Of a DNA stretch of 64,000 nucleotides, positions 50,335 through 59,170 are shown piece after piece (within the stretch, counting starts at the first letter, position 1; the number at the start of each line of letters is the position of its first letter). The stretch is taken from NCBI GenBank assembly GCA_031772625.1, contig CM062816.1:1668903058-1668967057 (forward strand), in the 5' to 3' direction. This DNA comes from Pinus tabuliformis. Lineage: Eukaryota; Streptophyta; Pinopsida; Pinales; Pinaceae. Both the position numbers and the translations under genes were made by a program. The notes beneath the pieces were generated by a model. It made no database searches. It was not told where the DNA came from and saw only the letters and a list, made by a program, of their open reading frames with translations.

Positions 50335-51810
50335 TTATTGATTCTTTAAGATTTCAAGTAAAGGTTTCCAGGTATTGCTTAGTTTTAGTCCATCGTCTCG
50401 GTTCAAGTTGTTCTTCCTTTTTTCTATTTCAATGGCTTCTTTGATTTTCCTTTCAAGATAGTGGTCTTCTTTTCTAACTAGTTTGACCTCTTCCATGCAG
50501 ATGTAATGAGAGGAAGAGTGAACATGTTTTGCTAAGGCCAATTTTGAGGTCCTTTCTCTTCTTAAGTCAGCAATGTGTTCTTTAATTCTGATGTTAAGAG
50601 ACCTACATGTTTCATCTATGTATTCCTTTCCACATGAGAAAGGAATAACATAAACACCTTTTTGCATGTTAGGGTTTATGGGATCTTTGACTGAGTTGAA
50701 TAATTGTCTGATGGTGTTGGCAGGAGTGAAGGCTACGTTAATGTTGTGTTTATTAAGAATTTTAGTAATTTTATCAGTGGTGCCTTTTATGTATGGAAGG
50801 GAGACCTTAGGAGTTGATAAATTTTGATCTTTGATATCATTATTATTCTTGTTTAGGGTTAGTTGCATGGCTTTCTTAATGGTATTCCTATCATAGCCAT
50901 TTAGTTCAAACACTTTGTGAAGATGGTTGAGTTCATCTGTTAAATGTTCAGGATCAGATATTCTTGTTGCCCTAGTGGTTAAGGTTCTTATGATGTCAAT
51001 CTTCTGTTTAGGGTGGTGACGAGAATTTGCATGTAGATATCGTTCTGTATGGGTTTTCTTTCTGTAGACTTGGAAACCAAGTGACCCTTCTTTTTTAGAT
51101 AGAAGGATATCCAAAAAGGGAAGCTGGTTGTTGTTTTCAGTTTCAATAGTGAATTTTATATGGTCAGAAAGGCTATTTAAGTGATTGAGGAATAGGTCAA
51201 GTTTTTCCTTTCCATGAATCCACTTGGAAAATATTTCATCGACAAACCTTTTCCATTCTTCAGGGATGTATGGAAATGACCTAAGAGCCTTTTGTTCAAA
51301 GTGCTCCATAAAGATGTTGGCAACTATGGGGGATAGAGGAGAGCCCATAGCCACACCATGGGTTTGTTCATAAATTTTACCTTTAAAACTGAAGTAAGAG
51401 GATTTTAAACAAAGTTCCAAAAGATCCACCGTTTCTTTATCAGTGATGTTACTCATGATATTAATAGTTTCATCAATAGGAATCATAGTATAAAGAGATA
51501 CAATATCAAAGCTAACCATGAGATCTTCGTCCTTCATTTCTATGTTATTAATCCATTGAACAAAAGAAAAGGAATCCTTAATATAAGAAGGGGTTTTACC
51601 TGACAGGGGTTTAAGTTTTTTGGCCAGGTGTTTCGCTAGAAGGTAAGTAGGGGAACCTATGGTATTGACTATAGGTCTGAGAGGTATGTTAGGTTTATGG
51701 ACTTTAGGAGCACCATAAATTCTAGGAATAATGGAACTATTAGGGATGATTTTCTTTTTTGTGATGTCGTCCAAGGATGATTCTTTGATTTTCTTAATTA
51801 CTTCACACAA
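50335..51810 (-). CDS. PLE reverse transcriptase with GIY-YIG endonuclease
   Basis: 491 codons open. RT motifs are RIYGAPKVHKP (30-40), LRPIV (44-48), FDIVSLYTMIP (101-111), HGVAMGSPLSP (151-161), FVDE (189-192) and LPFLDILL (230-237). The GIY-YIG nuclease begins GVY (385-387) with YID at 397-399, then CRSLNIRIKEH, ALAKH, and the PLE-typical end NRDDG.KLS..W.PLL (470-485). Relatives usually read Y/FVDD in RT motif C and YIG in the nuclease, so two key sites are altered and this copy is probably dead although the frame is long. The family's full protein is considerably longer; the front is missing. The Met at 51810 is internal, not a native start. Confidence 0.9.
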   Translation of the reverse strand: MCEVIKKIKESSLDDITKKKIIPNSSIIPRIYGAPKVHKPNIPLRPIVNTIGSPTYLLAKHLAKKLKPLSGKTPSYIKDSFSFVQWINNIEMKDEDLMVSFDIVSLYTMIPIDETINIMSNITDKETVDLLELCLKSSYFSFKGKIYEQTHGVAMGSPLSPIVANIFMEHFEQKALRSFPYIPEEWKRFVDEIFSKWIHGKEKLDLFLNHLNSLSDHIKFTIETENNNQLPFLDILLSKKEGSLGFQVYRKKTHTERYLHANSRHHPKQKIDIIRTLTTRATRISDPEHLTDELNHLHKVFELNGYDRNTIKKAMQLTLNKNNNDIKDQNLSTPKVSLPYIKGTTDKITKILNKHNINVAFTPANTIRQLFNSVKDPINPNMQKGVYVIPFSCGKEYIDETCRSLNIRIKEHIADLRRERTSKLALAKHVHSSSHYICMEEVKLVRKEDHYLERKIKEAIEIEKRKNNLNRDDGLKLSNTWKPLLEILKNQ

Positions 51811-52947
51811 ATTTTCTCACTGGGATCTTTAGTAATGATTTTATAACAACCATTGTTATTTAGATGTTTTTCCATTTTATTGTCATAACGTTGTATGCTA
51901 ATTTATTTCCAAGTTTAGAACCAACGAGGGAGCCTTCATAAGAAGTTGGAAGAGATAAAGGTTCCTTTTGAGTTGAGTGTTGTTGTGACAAGGTTGTATG
52001 AGAATGTTATTTCCAATTTTAGGATCTCTGAGGGTTGGTCTAAAGAAATTAACTGAAATATCAGAGCCACTGAAGGGTGTCCCTTGTCCCCTAACATTTT
52101 TGGCATATACATTGACAAGTTAGAAGAGTGTTTAGTGGAAGAAAGTTGTGTTTTCCCAACTCTCACTAGTATATTCATCAATCTTCTTCTTTATGATGAT
52201 GGTATTGTTCTTAAGGAGTCCTTACAATCTTGGAAAGCAACTAAGGATCCTCCAAGATTTATGTTTCAAGATGGGTATGAGTGCTAATACTAAAAAAATG
52301 AAATCATGATAATTGAATTCTAAATGATCACATATGATGCTTCTAGATATGATAACGACAACTGAGAGGAAGTTCCTTCTTACAAATATCTTGGAATCCA
52401 TATCCATCACGAACTCAACTAAAATTATAACATTGAGAAAAGGATTAATAAAGGGTGAGAAGCTTATTACGATACTCTTGTTACTCCTATTATTTTATAT
52501 GGATGTCATATGTGAGGATGTGATATATCTAAAGAGTCATGGAGAAAAATAGAACAGATTTGAAAGCTATTTATAACCTATAATCTCAAAATTATAAGAA
52601 GTACACCCTCTCTTGTCCTCCTCATCGAAGCAAGCCTTTCCTCACTTGAGAGCATCACCATGTCTAGGTATCTAATGTATAAGAAGAGATCAAACAACAC
52701 AAATTAAAAGAGCCTTCCTAAAATTGCTTCTAACTCTAGCCAAAACCAACTTTAGCTCATGTAGGGATAACATAAGGATGTTTGATCTTGGCTAGACCAT
52801 TGGGGGATAAAGTAAGAGATGATTTTGTAGAATAAGGATAATATTAAAAATATGATTATGTCAAAGTTTGCAAAGAAATTGTGGTGCTCTAAGGAGTTAG
52901 AAGGGAAATTGAAATTAAGATATTATAAGGAGGTGATCAATGCCAAT

Positions 52948-53044
52948 CTCAAAAACCAAAGCGTTTCTTTGTCTCAATTAATATAAGAACAAATTCTCAA
53001 AAATCAAAAGCGTTTCTTTGTCTCAATTAATATAAGAACATATT
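52948..53044 (+). repeat. 48-49-bp tandem duplication inside LINE-3
   Basis: CAAAGCGTTTCTTTGTCTCA and the following AATTAATATAAGAACA occur twice, from 52948 and 52996. Confidence 0.85.
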
Positions 53045-53180
53045 CTCATGACCTCCAGAGTGAAATTGTTTGTTAGTCAATTCCAATAATCCATTGGGAT
53101 AGAACAATCTATCACCTTTGTGACACCAGAAATGATGAAGATGAAAAACACCTTTTTTGGGAATCTAAATTTCAAAATAT

Positions 53181-53969
53181 TTATTTAACTACCATTAAAA
53201 AAATATTTATGTTTTTAAAATCTAATTTTATATATATATATATATAAAATTTTAGTAATTTTTTTTAAATCCAATTACATTAATAAAACTTAACTTAATA
53301 TATGATAAAAAATAATAAATATTAAAAAAATATCGATAATTTAATTTTTAAATTATATATATATATATATATATATTGACAAATATATAAGCTTATAAAT
53401 CAAGTTAAATATTTATGTAATAGAATACATGAAAATGAAATATTGTTTTGAATAAAATAAATATTATAGCAGAATGACCTATGCATTATTCTGTTGTCAA
53501 TTATATTAGAATGAAAAAAGATTATCCTGAAATTTACAATCTTAATTCATAACCTACGTCGTACGTTTTAACAAGTCTTTTATAAAATTATCTCTAACAT
53601 ATTTACGCTCACAGATGTTTATATTTTTAAATAATTTAATCATTGATTTTCCCTTTTCATCTTTCTATATATATTTAGATTTCCAATATATTTTGAAATA
53701 TAAAACATATAATTCTAAAACATTCCTAAAATTTACAATCATACATGTTTGACGTACTTCCACACCCTCCCACAGTTGAAAGTTGAGTTAACAGTCATAG
53801 CGTGGATGAACTCGGACTGTCGATGCCGTTCATCTCTACTTAGTAGGGTAAGTAGAGATGTTTTGATGTTATTAGAAAATATAAAATAAAAATTAATATT
53901 TATAATTATCAATAACATATTTGATTTAGGTTAGATTATATAAAATTAGAATAAAATGAATAATTATTT
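53181..53969. other. AT-rich spacer without a gene
   Basis: AT-rich DNA with TA runs at 53230-53247 and 53356-53376 and one perfect hairpin (53831-53860). No coding signal seen. Confidence 0.6.
53831..53860. other. Perfect 12-bp hairpin
   Basis: CATCTCTACTTA (53831-53842) and its exact complement TAAGTAGAGATG (53849-53860) enclose a 6-base loop. No T run follows that would suggest an RNA gene end. Confidence 0.8.
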
Positions 53970-54520
53970 TTATGATTGGGAAGTGTGGGGAGGGTTGATT
54001 GCTTTCGTTCCATTTCTTGTTTTGTGTCTCTTTTGTATGGCGTGGTTTCTTTTTTAGGTGTGTCTTGGGTTATTGGTTCATGGTGGTCATTGTTGCAATG
54101 TTGGGTTTCAGTGGTTTGGGGTTTCGAAGTTTGCATTGTCCTGTTGTCCGCGTGGGGTTTCTCTATTTGGATTTTTCTATGGCTTGTTTCCTTGGTTCTT
54201 GCAGTCTCGAGCTTCTTGTTGTGCGTGTGGTTTTTGACTCTGGAGTTGTCATTACGTGCAGTGGCCCTTCTGGCCTTTCGTACTGTTGCCCTATCCCAGG
54301 CCTTGTTCCCACCTCTAGGGTTCTGTCGGGACTCTTCTACCCTCTATCCTTTATAGCCCTATCTCTGGGCTTAAAAAGTTTTATGGCTACATGGGTGGCT
54401 TGTGCCTAGGTTATTTGTTCTTTGTGGAGTTTTCCCTTCTAAGGTTGTCTCAACCCGTATTGTTATTTTTTCGTGGCTCGTTTTGGGCTTGTGATAACGT
54501 TACACTCTAGGTTTTTCTGT

Positions 54521-54700
54521 GGCACGCCTCGGTGCCATTTTTTTGTTTTTGTAGTTTGTCTATGCTAGGGTTTTCGACCCCTAGGGTTTCAGAGTGAATG
54601 TATTGTCTTCGGAACGCCTCTGTGCCATTTTTTTGTTTTTGCAGTTTGTTTATCCTAGGGTTTTCGACCCCTAGGGTTTCAGAGTGAATGTATTGTCTTC
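54521..54700 (+). repeat. 90-bp tandem duplication
   Basis: Copies at 54521 and 54611 share ACGCCTC[G/T]GTGCCATTTTTT, TAGGGTTTTCGACCCCTAGG and AGAGTGAATGTATTGTCTTC. CCTAGGGTTTTCGACCCCTAGG also forms an imperfect inverted repeat. Confidence 0.9.
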
Positions 54701-54735
54701 TTCCATGGCAGCGACATTCAGATCGCCATTTTTTA

Positions 54736-54848
54736 GAGGATTATTCTTTTGGGAGCCTTGAGCTCTTCTTTTTCGATAGGTTATTTTGTTCGCTGATTTT
54801 TGAGGATTATTCTTTTGGGAGCCTCGAGCTCTTCTTTTTCGATAGGTT
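54736..54848 (+). repeat. 66-bp tandem duplication
   Basis: GAGGATTATTCTTTTGGGAG followed by AGCTCTTCTTTTTCGATAGG occurs from 54736 and again from 54802; the second copy is incomplete. Confidence 0.9.
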
Positions 54849-54996
54849 TTTTTTTTTGTCTGTAATGACTTGGGGCATCTGCGAAATGTAATTTTGTCCC
54901 TCTCTTCATGTTGAATAAAAATACACTTTTTTCTTATGAAAAAGATAGAGTATATTTATGACTATAATTAATAATTAAACTAGTTTAGTTCCATTC

Positions 54997-55084
54997 CACC
55001 AAGTGCCTAGAGGGATCAAATATCTTGAGATGCCAACGTTTTTTTAGAGTGAAAAGAGATTTGATCCATCTAGCCACTTGGTAG
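54997..55084. repeat. Inverted repeat, about 30-bp arms
   Basis: CACCAAGTGCCTAGAGGGAT at 54998 is matched in inverse by ATCCATCTAGCCACTTGGT near 55064-55082, with about 25 bases between arms and a few mismatches. It could be a small foldback element; a related sequence without the second arm follows at 55138-55242. Confidence 0.6.
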
Positions 55085-55137
55085 ATTTGGAGTTAAGATA
55101 GATTAGGTTGAAGTTAAGATGAACTTTTTTAAAATCT

Positions 55138-55242
55138 AGTATAGATCCATCTTAAAGGTCTGGAGGGATTAAATTTCTTGATATGCAAATCTCATTTAGA
55201 ATCCAAAACTTGAAAAAATATTTACACTTCACAAGATTTTAT
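55138..55242. repeat. Dispersed repeat, partner at 38867-38974
   Basis: Shares ordered blocks with 38867-38974 and also partly resembles 55010-55060 (GAGGGAT[T/C]AAAT, CTTGA.ATGC). Confidence 0.5.
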
Positions 55243-55272
55243 TCTTTTTAGTGCTTCATAAATCTGTGGCTA

Positions 55273-55275
<3 letters not shown>

Positions 55276-55326
<51 letters not shown>
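55276..55326. repeat. TA microsatellite
   Basis: About 25 TA units in a row, the longest simple repeat in the window. Confidence 0.95.
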
Positions 55327-55330
<4 letters not shown>

Positions 55331-55457
55331 TCATTGTTTTTAAGTTATTTTTTGAGTATCTCATTTTTAAGATACACTAATCACATGCATATACTTTGTC
55401 CACATATATAAAAATAGAAATATATTAGTTAATATAGATATTCAAAGTATTTATTAG

Positions 55458-55508
55458 TCCCTGCCGGGGACTATAAGCGATCGATAGATCACTGACTTTG
55501 GGTTGACC
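55458..55508 (+). repeat. 51-base element, copy 1
   Basis: Starts TCCCTGC[C/T]GGGGACTATA and ends CTGACTTTGGGTTGACC; the partner at 58968-59018 differs at about four positions. With the preceding AG it can form a hairpin AGTCCC...GGGACT. No known RNA family recognised. Confidence 0.75.
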
Positions 55509-58500
55509 GCGACGATATTTGGAAATATTTGCTGGTTTTCCTAAGTCGGATTAAGGTTTACAGGGCGGCAATGGTTGGGGGTCTTATTACGCGCTTCGCA
55601 TGGTTCGAGGCGAATGGCACGTGGCGCGCGTGAGGGGCACGTGGTTGCATGCGGTCTGGTGGTCTGATCGGCGGCCAGGTGTCCGTCCTCGAGATGCTGG
55701 AACGTCGGGGGTGTGTTTTACTGTCTTCGCGGCATTTGGGTTGGTATTGTTCTGTGCGATGTTTGGTCTGCGGTAGAGGTGCTGCGTGCCCGGGTATTGT
55801 TGCTTGCAGTCTGTGCGATTTTTCGTCTGTGGTGGAGTTCCTGCCTGCTCGGTGTGGGTTTGGTGAGTTCGGCTACTGTGTGGCCTGCATGCAAAAGTCG
55901 ATGGCATTCTGGTTGAATACTCAGGGTTTGTCTTCTGGTTAGACACTGAGTGTTTCTCTTACGTGCATGCAAGAGTCCATGGTTAGTTGAAGGTTATAAG
56001 TTAATGGCATTGTGGTTGAATACTGAGGGTTTGTCTTGGCTGTCGTCGGCATGCGGTATGGTGGTCTGATCGGCGGCCAACTGTTCCTGCTCGACATGCT
56101 GGAAAGTTCGGCTTGGGTTTTACTGTCTTCGCGGCCTTTGGGTTTTACTGTCTTCGCGGCCTTTGGGTTGGTATTGTTACTTGCTTGTTTAGCTCTGCAG
56201 TCTGTGCGATTTTTCGTCTGCGGTGAAGATCCTGCCTGCTCGGGTATTGTTAGTTGCTTGTTTAGCTCTGCACTCTGTGCGATTTGTCGTCTGCGGTGGG
56301 GTTCCTGTCTGCTCGGTGTGACTTTGGTAAGTTCGGCTACTGTATGCCATTCTGGTTAAATATTCAGGGTTTGTGTTACCTGCATGCAAGAGTCCATTGC
56401 TATTTGGGTTTTACCCTATTCGCGGCCTTTGGGTTATTATGATTACTTGGTTGTTTAGCTGCGCGGTCTGTGCGATTTTTCCTTTCTATTTGTTCTATTG
56501 TCTGCGATGAAAACACAATGCGGTTCCTGCCTGTTGTGTTAGCTGCATGCAAGAGTCCATGGCTGTTTGAGCATTATAAGTTAATGGAATTGTGGTTGAA
56601 TACTGAGGTTTTGTCTTAGCTGCATGGATTTTATGCAAATTTGGGTAAATGTCTGCGTGAAGCTATGATTGTTAGTTGTATTGTTTAGAGGTTAAGTTCG
56701 GCTACTGCATTATAAGTTAATGGCATTTGGATTATTATTGTGAATACTCAGGGTTTGTCTTCTGGTTGAATACTGGGGTTTTGTCTTACGTGCATGCAAG
56801 TGTCCATGGTTATTTGAGCATTTTAAGTTAATGGCATTCTGGTTCAATACTGAGGGTTTGTCCATGGGTTGACGGACGCGATTTTTGCAAACATTTGGCA
56901 TATTTCCTAAGTCGAACTAAGGTTTACGGGGCGGAAAGGGTTGGGGGTCTTATTACGCGCTTCGCATGGTTCGAGGCGAATGGCACGTGGCGCGCGAGGG
57001 GCACGTGGTTGCATGCGGTCTGGTGGTCTGATCGGCGGCCAGGTGTCCGTCCTCGAGATGCTGGAATGTTCGGCTTGTGTTTTACTGTCTTCGCGGCATT
57101 CGGGTTGGTATTGTTACTTGCTTCTTTAGCTCTGCAGTCTGTGCGATGTTTGGTCTGCGGTAGAGTTCCTGCGGTAAATGTCTGCGTGAAGCTATGATTC
57201 TTAGTTGTATTGTTTAGAGGTTAAGTTCGGCTACTGCATTATAAGTTAATGGCATTTGGATTATTATTGTGAATACTGAGGGTTTGTCTTCTGGTTGAAT
57301 ACTGAGGTTTTGTCTTACATGCATGCAAGTGTCCATGGTTATTTGAGCATTATAAGTTAATGGCATTCTGGTTGAATAGTGAGGGTTTGTCTTAGCTGTG
57401 GTCGGCATGCGCTGTGGTGGTCTCATCGGCGGCCAGTTGTTGCTCGTCGACATGCTGGAAAGTTCGGCTTGGGTTTTAGTGTGTTCGCGGCCTTTGGGTT
57501 TTACTGTCTTCGCGGCCTTTGGATTGGTATTGTTAGTTGCTTGTTTAGCTTTGCACTCTGTGCGATTTTTCGTCTGCGCTGGAGTTGCTGCGTGCTCGGG
57601 TATTGTTCGTTGGTTGTTTAGCTCTGCAGTCTGTGCGATTTTTCGTCTGCGCTGGGGTTGCTGCGTGCTGGGTGTGTCTTTCGTAAGTTCTGCTACTCTA
57701 TGGCAATCTGGTTAAATACTGAGCATTTCTGTTACGTGCATGCAACAGTTCATGGTTATTTGGCTTTTACCCTGTTCGCGGCTTTGGGTTGTTATTGTTA
57801 CTTGGTTCTTTAGCTCTGCGGTCTGTGCGATTTTTGTTTTGTATTTGTTGTATTGTCTGCGCTGAAAACACAATGCGGTTCCTGCCTGCTCTGAGGATTG
57901 CTGTTACCTGCATGCAAGAGTCCATGGTTATTTGAGCATTATAAGTTAATGGCATTCTGGTTGAATACTGAGGGCTTGTCTTAGCTGCATGGGTTTTATG
58001 GAAATTTCGGTAAATGTCTGCGTGAAGCTATGATTCTTAGTTGTATTGTTTACAGGTTAAGTTCGGCTACTGCATTATAAGTTAATGGCATTTGGATTAT
58101 TATTGTTGCTTGGTTGTTTAGCTGTGCGGTCTCTGCGATTTTTCCTTTGTATTTGTTGTATTGTCTGCGGTCAAAACACAATGCGGTTCCTGGCTGTTCG
58201 GTTAACTCTATCGCAAACGTTTGGTTGCGGTTGTGTTGTTCCAGATGCAGCTTCTATCGCTCGACTGTGTGCTGTCGCTTTGGTAAGTTCAACTACTGCA
58301 TTATAAGTTAATGGCATTCTGGTTAAATACTGAGGGTTTCTGTTACTTGGATGCAAGAGTGCATGGTTATTTCAGCATTATAAGTTAATGCAATTCTGGT
58401 TGAATACTGAGGGTTTGTCTTAGTTGCATGGGTTTTATGGAAATTTGGCTAAATGTCTGCGTGAAGTTGTGATTCTTGGTTGTATTGTTTAGAGGTTAAG

Positions 58501-58713
58501 TTCGGCTACTGCATTATAAGTTAATGGCATTCTGGTTAAATACTGAGAGTTTCTGTTACCTGCATGGAACAGTCCATGGTTATTTGAGCATTATAAGTTA
58601 ATCGCATTCTGGTTAAATACTGAGAGTTTCTATTACCTGCATGGAATAGTCCATGGTTATTTGAGCATTATAAGTTAATGGCATTTTGGTTGAATACTGA
58701 GGGTTTTGTGTGC

Positions 58714-58828
58714 AGACTTCGTTAACCAATTACGTCATTTGCACATTTTCTCATGGTACTGGCATAGGCTGCGTTGTGCATGCATATGCTCTAGACAAGA
58801 AGGAATTCGAACGCTCGACTTCGTTGCA
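58714..58828 (+). other. Exon-like block, copy 1
   Basis: Preceded by TTTGTGTGCAG and followed by CAG|GTACGG, the form of acceptor and donor splice sites. Its second half is repeated at 59737-59798 together with about 150 bases of following sequence, again with CAG|GTACG. The open frame over copy 1 reads HGTGIGCVVHAYALDKKEF, unknown to me. Copy 2 is not open in the same frame. Confidence 0.35.
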
Positions 58829-58967
58829 GGTACGGTGTTATTCTACTAATTGCATTTTGTCAATTTTTGTATTGCTTGCTTTTTGTCAATTTGTTAGTGT
58901 TTTAATTTTTGCGTTGTGTAGGTTTATGGTCCAGTTACTCTAGGTTTATAGTCCAGTTACTCCGTCA

Positions 58968-59018
58968 TCCCTGCTGGGGACTATATGCGATTGATAGATC
59001 GCTGACTTTGGGTTGACC
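58968..59018 (+). repeat. 51-base element, copy 2
   Basis: Near-identical to 55458-55508 and placed at the other side of the module mosaic, in the same orientation. Confidence 0.75.
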
Positions 59019-59039
59019 GATGCGGTTGCTGGCTGCCGT

Positions 59040-59170
59040 GATACTGTGGGTTTCTGTTAGCTGCATAGGTTTTATGGAAAATTCTGTAAATGTGGGTTTC
59101 AGCCACGATGTCGCTTCGTTATCATTTGAACCGAGTGGACCTGGGCGAAGCTATGGTTCTTGGTACAGAT
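59040..59170 (+). repeat. Direct repeat, partner at 59606-59742
   Basis: Both share CTGTTA.CTGCAT.GGTTTTAT, GTAAATGT, TCATTTG and AGCT[A/G]TGGTTCTTGGTACAG. In the second copy the exon-like block follows directly. Confidence 0.65.

Larger units (their letters stand above)
49581..51945 (-). mobile_element. Penelope-like element (PLE), 5'-truncated copy
   Basis: A PLE on the - strand inserted in LINE-3. It is flanked by an 18-base near-identical repeat (TTGGAAGAG[G/A]TAAAGGTT at 49562-49579 and 51946-51963) read as a target duplication. Its ORF joins a PLE-type reverse transcriptase to a C-terminal GIY-YIG endonuclease. The copy starts within the RT front region (peptide YDNKMEKHLNNNGCYKII is readable upstream of the main ORF in another frame), so the 5' end is missing. 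The 3' region of about 700 bases is AT-rich with a TA/TG microsatellite and ends in a hammerhead-like core. In plants such elements are chiefly reported from conifers, with a proposed ancient transfer from arthropods. Confidence 0.88.
48780..53180 (+). mobile_element. LINE-3: old non-LTR element split by the PLE
   Basis: Scattered translations on the + strand keep one order. First comes an endonuclease end (DCVITDIQISKKIVNFD near 48.92 kb), then a linker (49.26-49.55 kb). After the PLE come reverse transcriptase (KLEEIKVPFEL, GCPLSPNIFGIYIDKLEECL near 52.09 kb, LLLYDDGIVL near 52.19 kb), then SYKYLGIHIHH near 52.39 kb, ILYGCHM near 52.5 kb, and a CX2C start CHLCDTRNDEDEKH near 53.12 kb. The set differs from LINE-1 and LINE-2; I do not assign a clade. 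It is heavily decayed, with many stops and frameshifts. Confidence 0.75.
53970..54950 (+). mobile_element. Probable 3' end of a LINE (T/G-rich tail)
   Basis: A G/T-rich block. It ends TGTAATTTTGTCCCTCT...GTTGAATAAAAATACAC...TTATGAAAAA, similar in style to plant L1 tails with a polyadenylation-like AATAAA before a short A run. There is no ORF2 domain upstream, so it would be a strongly 5'-truncated copy. The overlapping open frames at 53976-54409 are Phe/Leu/Val-rich products of the skewed base composition and are not called. Two short tandem duplications lie inside. The family assignment is a guess from the tail. Confidence 0.4.

Noticed and set aside
53976-54409. Two overlapping 126-136-codon frames rich in Phe, Leu and Val, like membrane proteins
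   Set aside because: They lie in strongly T/G-skewed DNA, overlap each other in different frames and match no family; composition explains them.
55458-55508. U6-like small nuclear RNA start (TCCCTGCCGGGGA hairpin)
   Set aside because: Only the first hairpin resembles U6; the conserved body, the ACAGAGA box and a pol III promoter or T-run terminator are absent.
55649-57715. Many open frames of 60-107 codons on both strands
   Set aside because: They recur with the repeated modules, change frame between copies and overlap on both strands.
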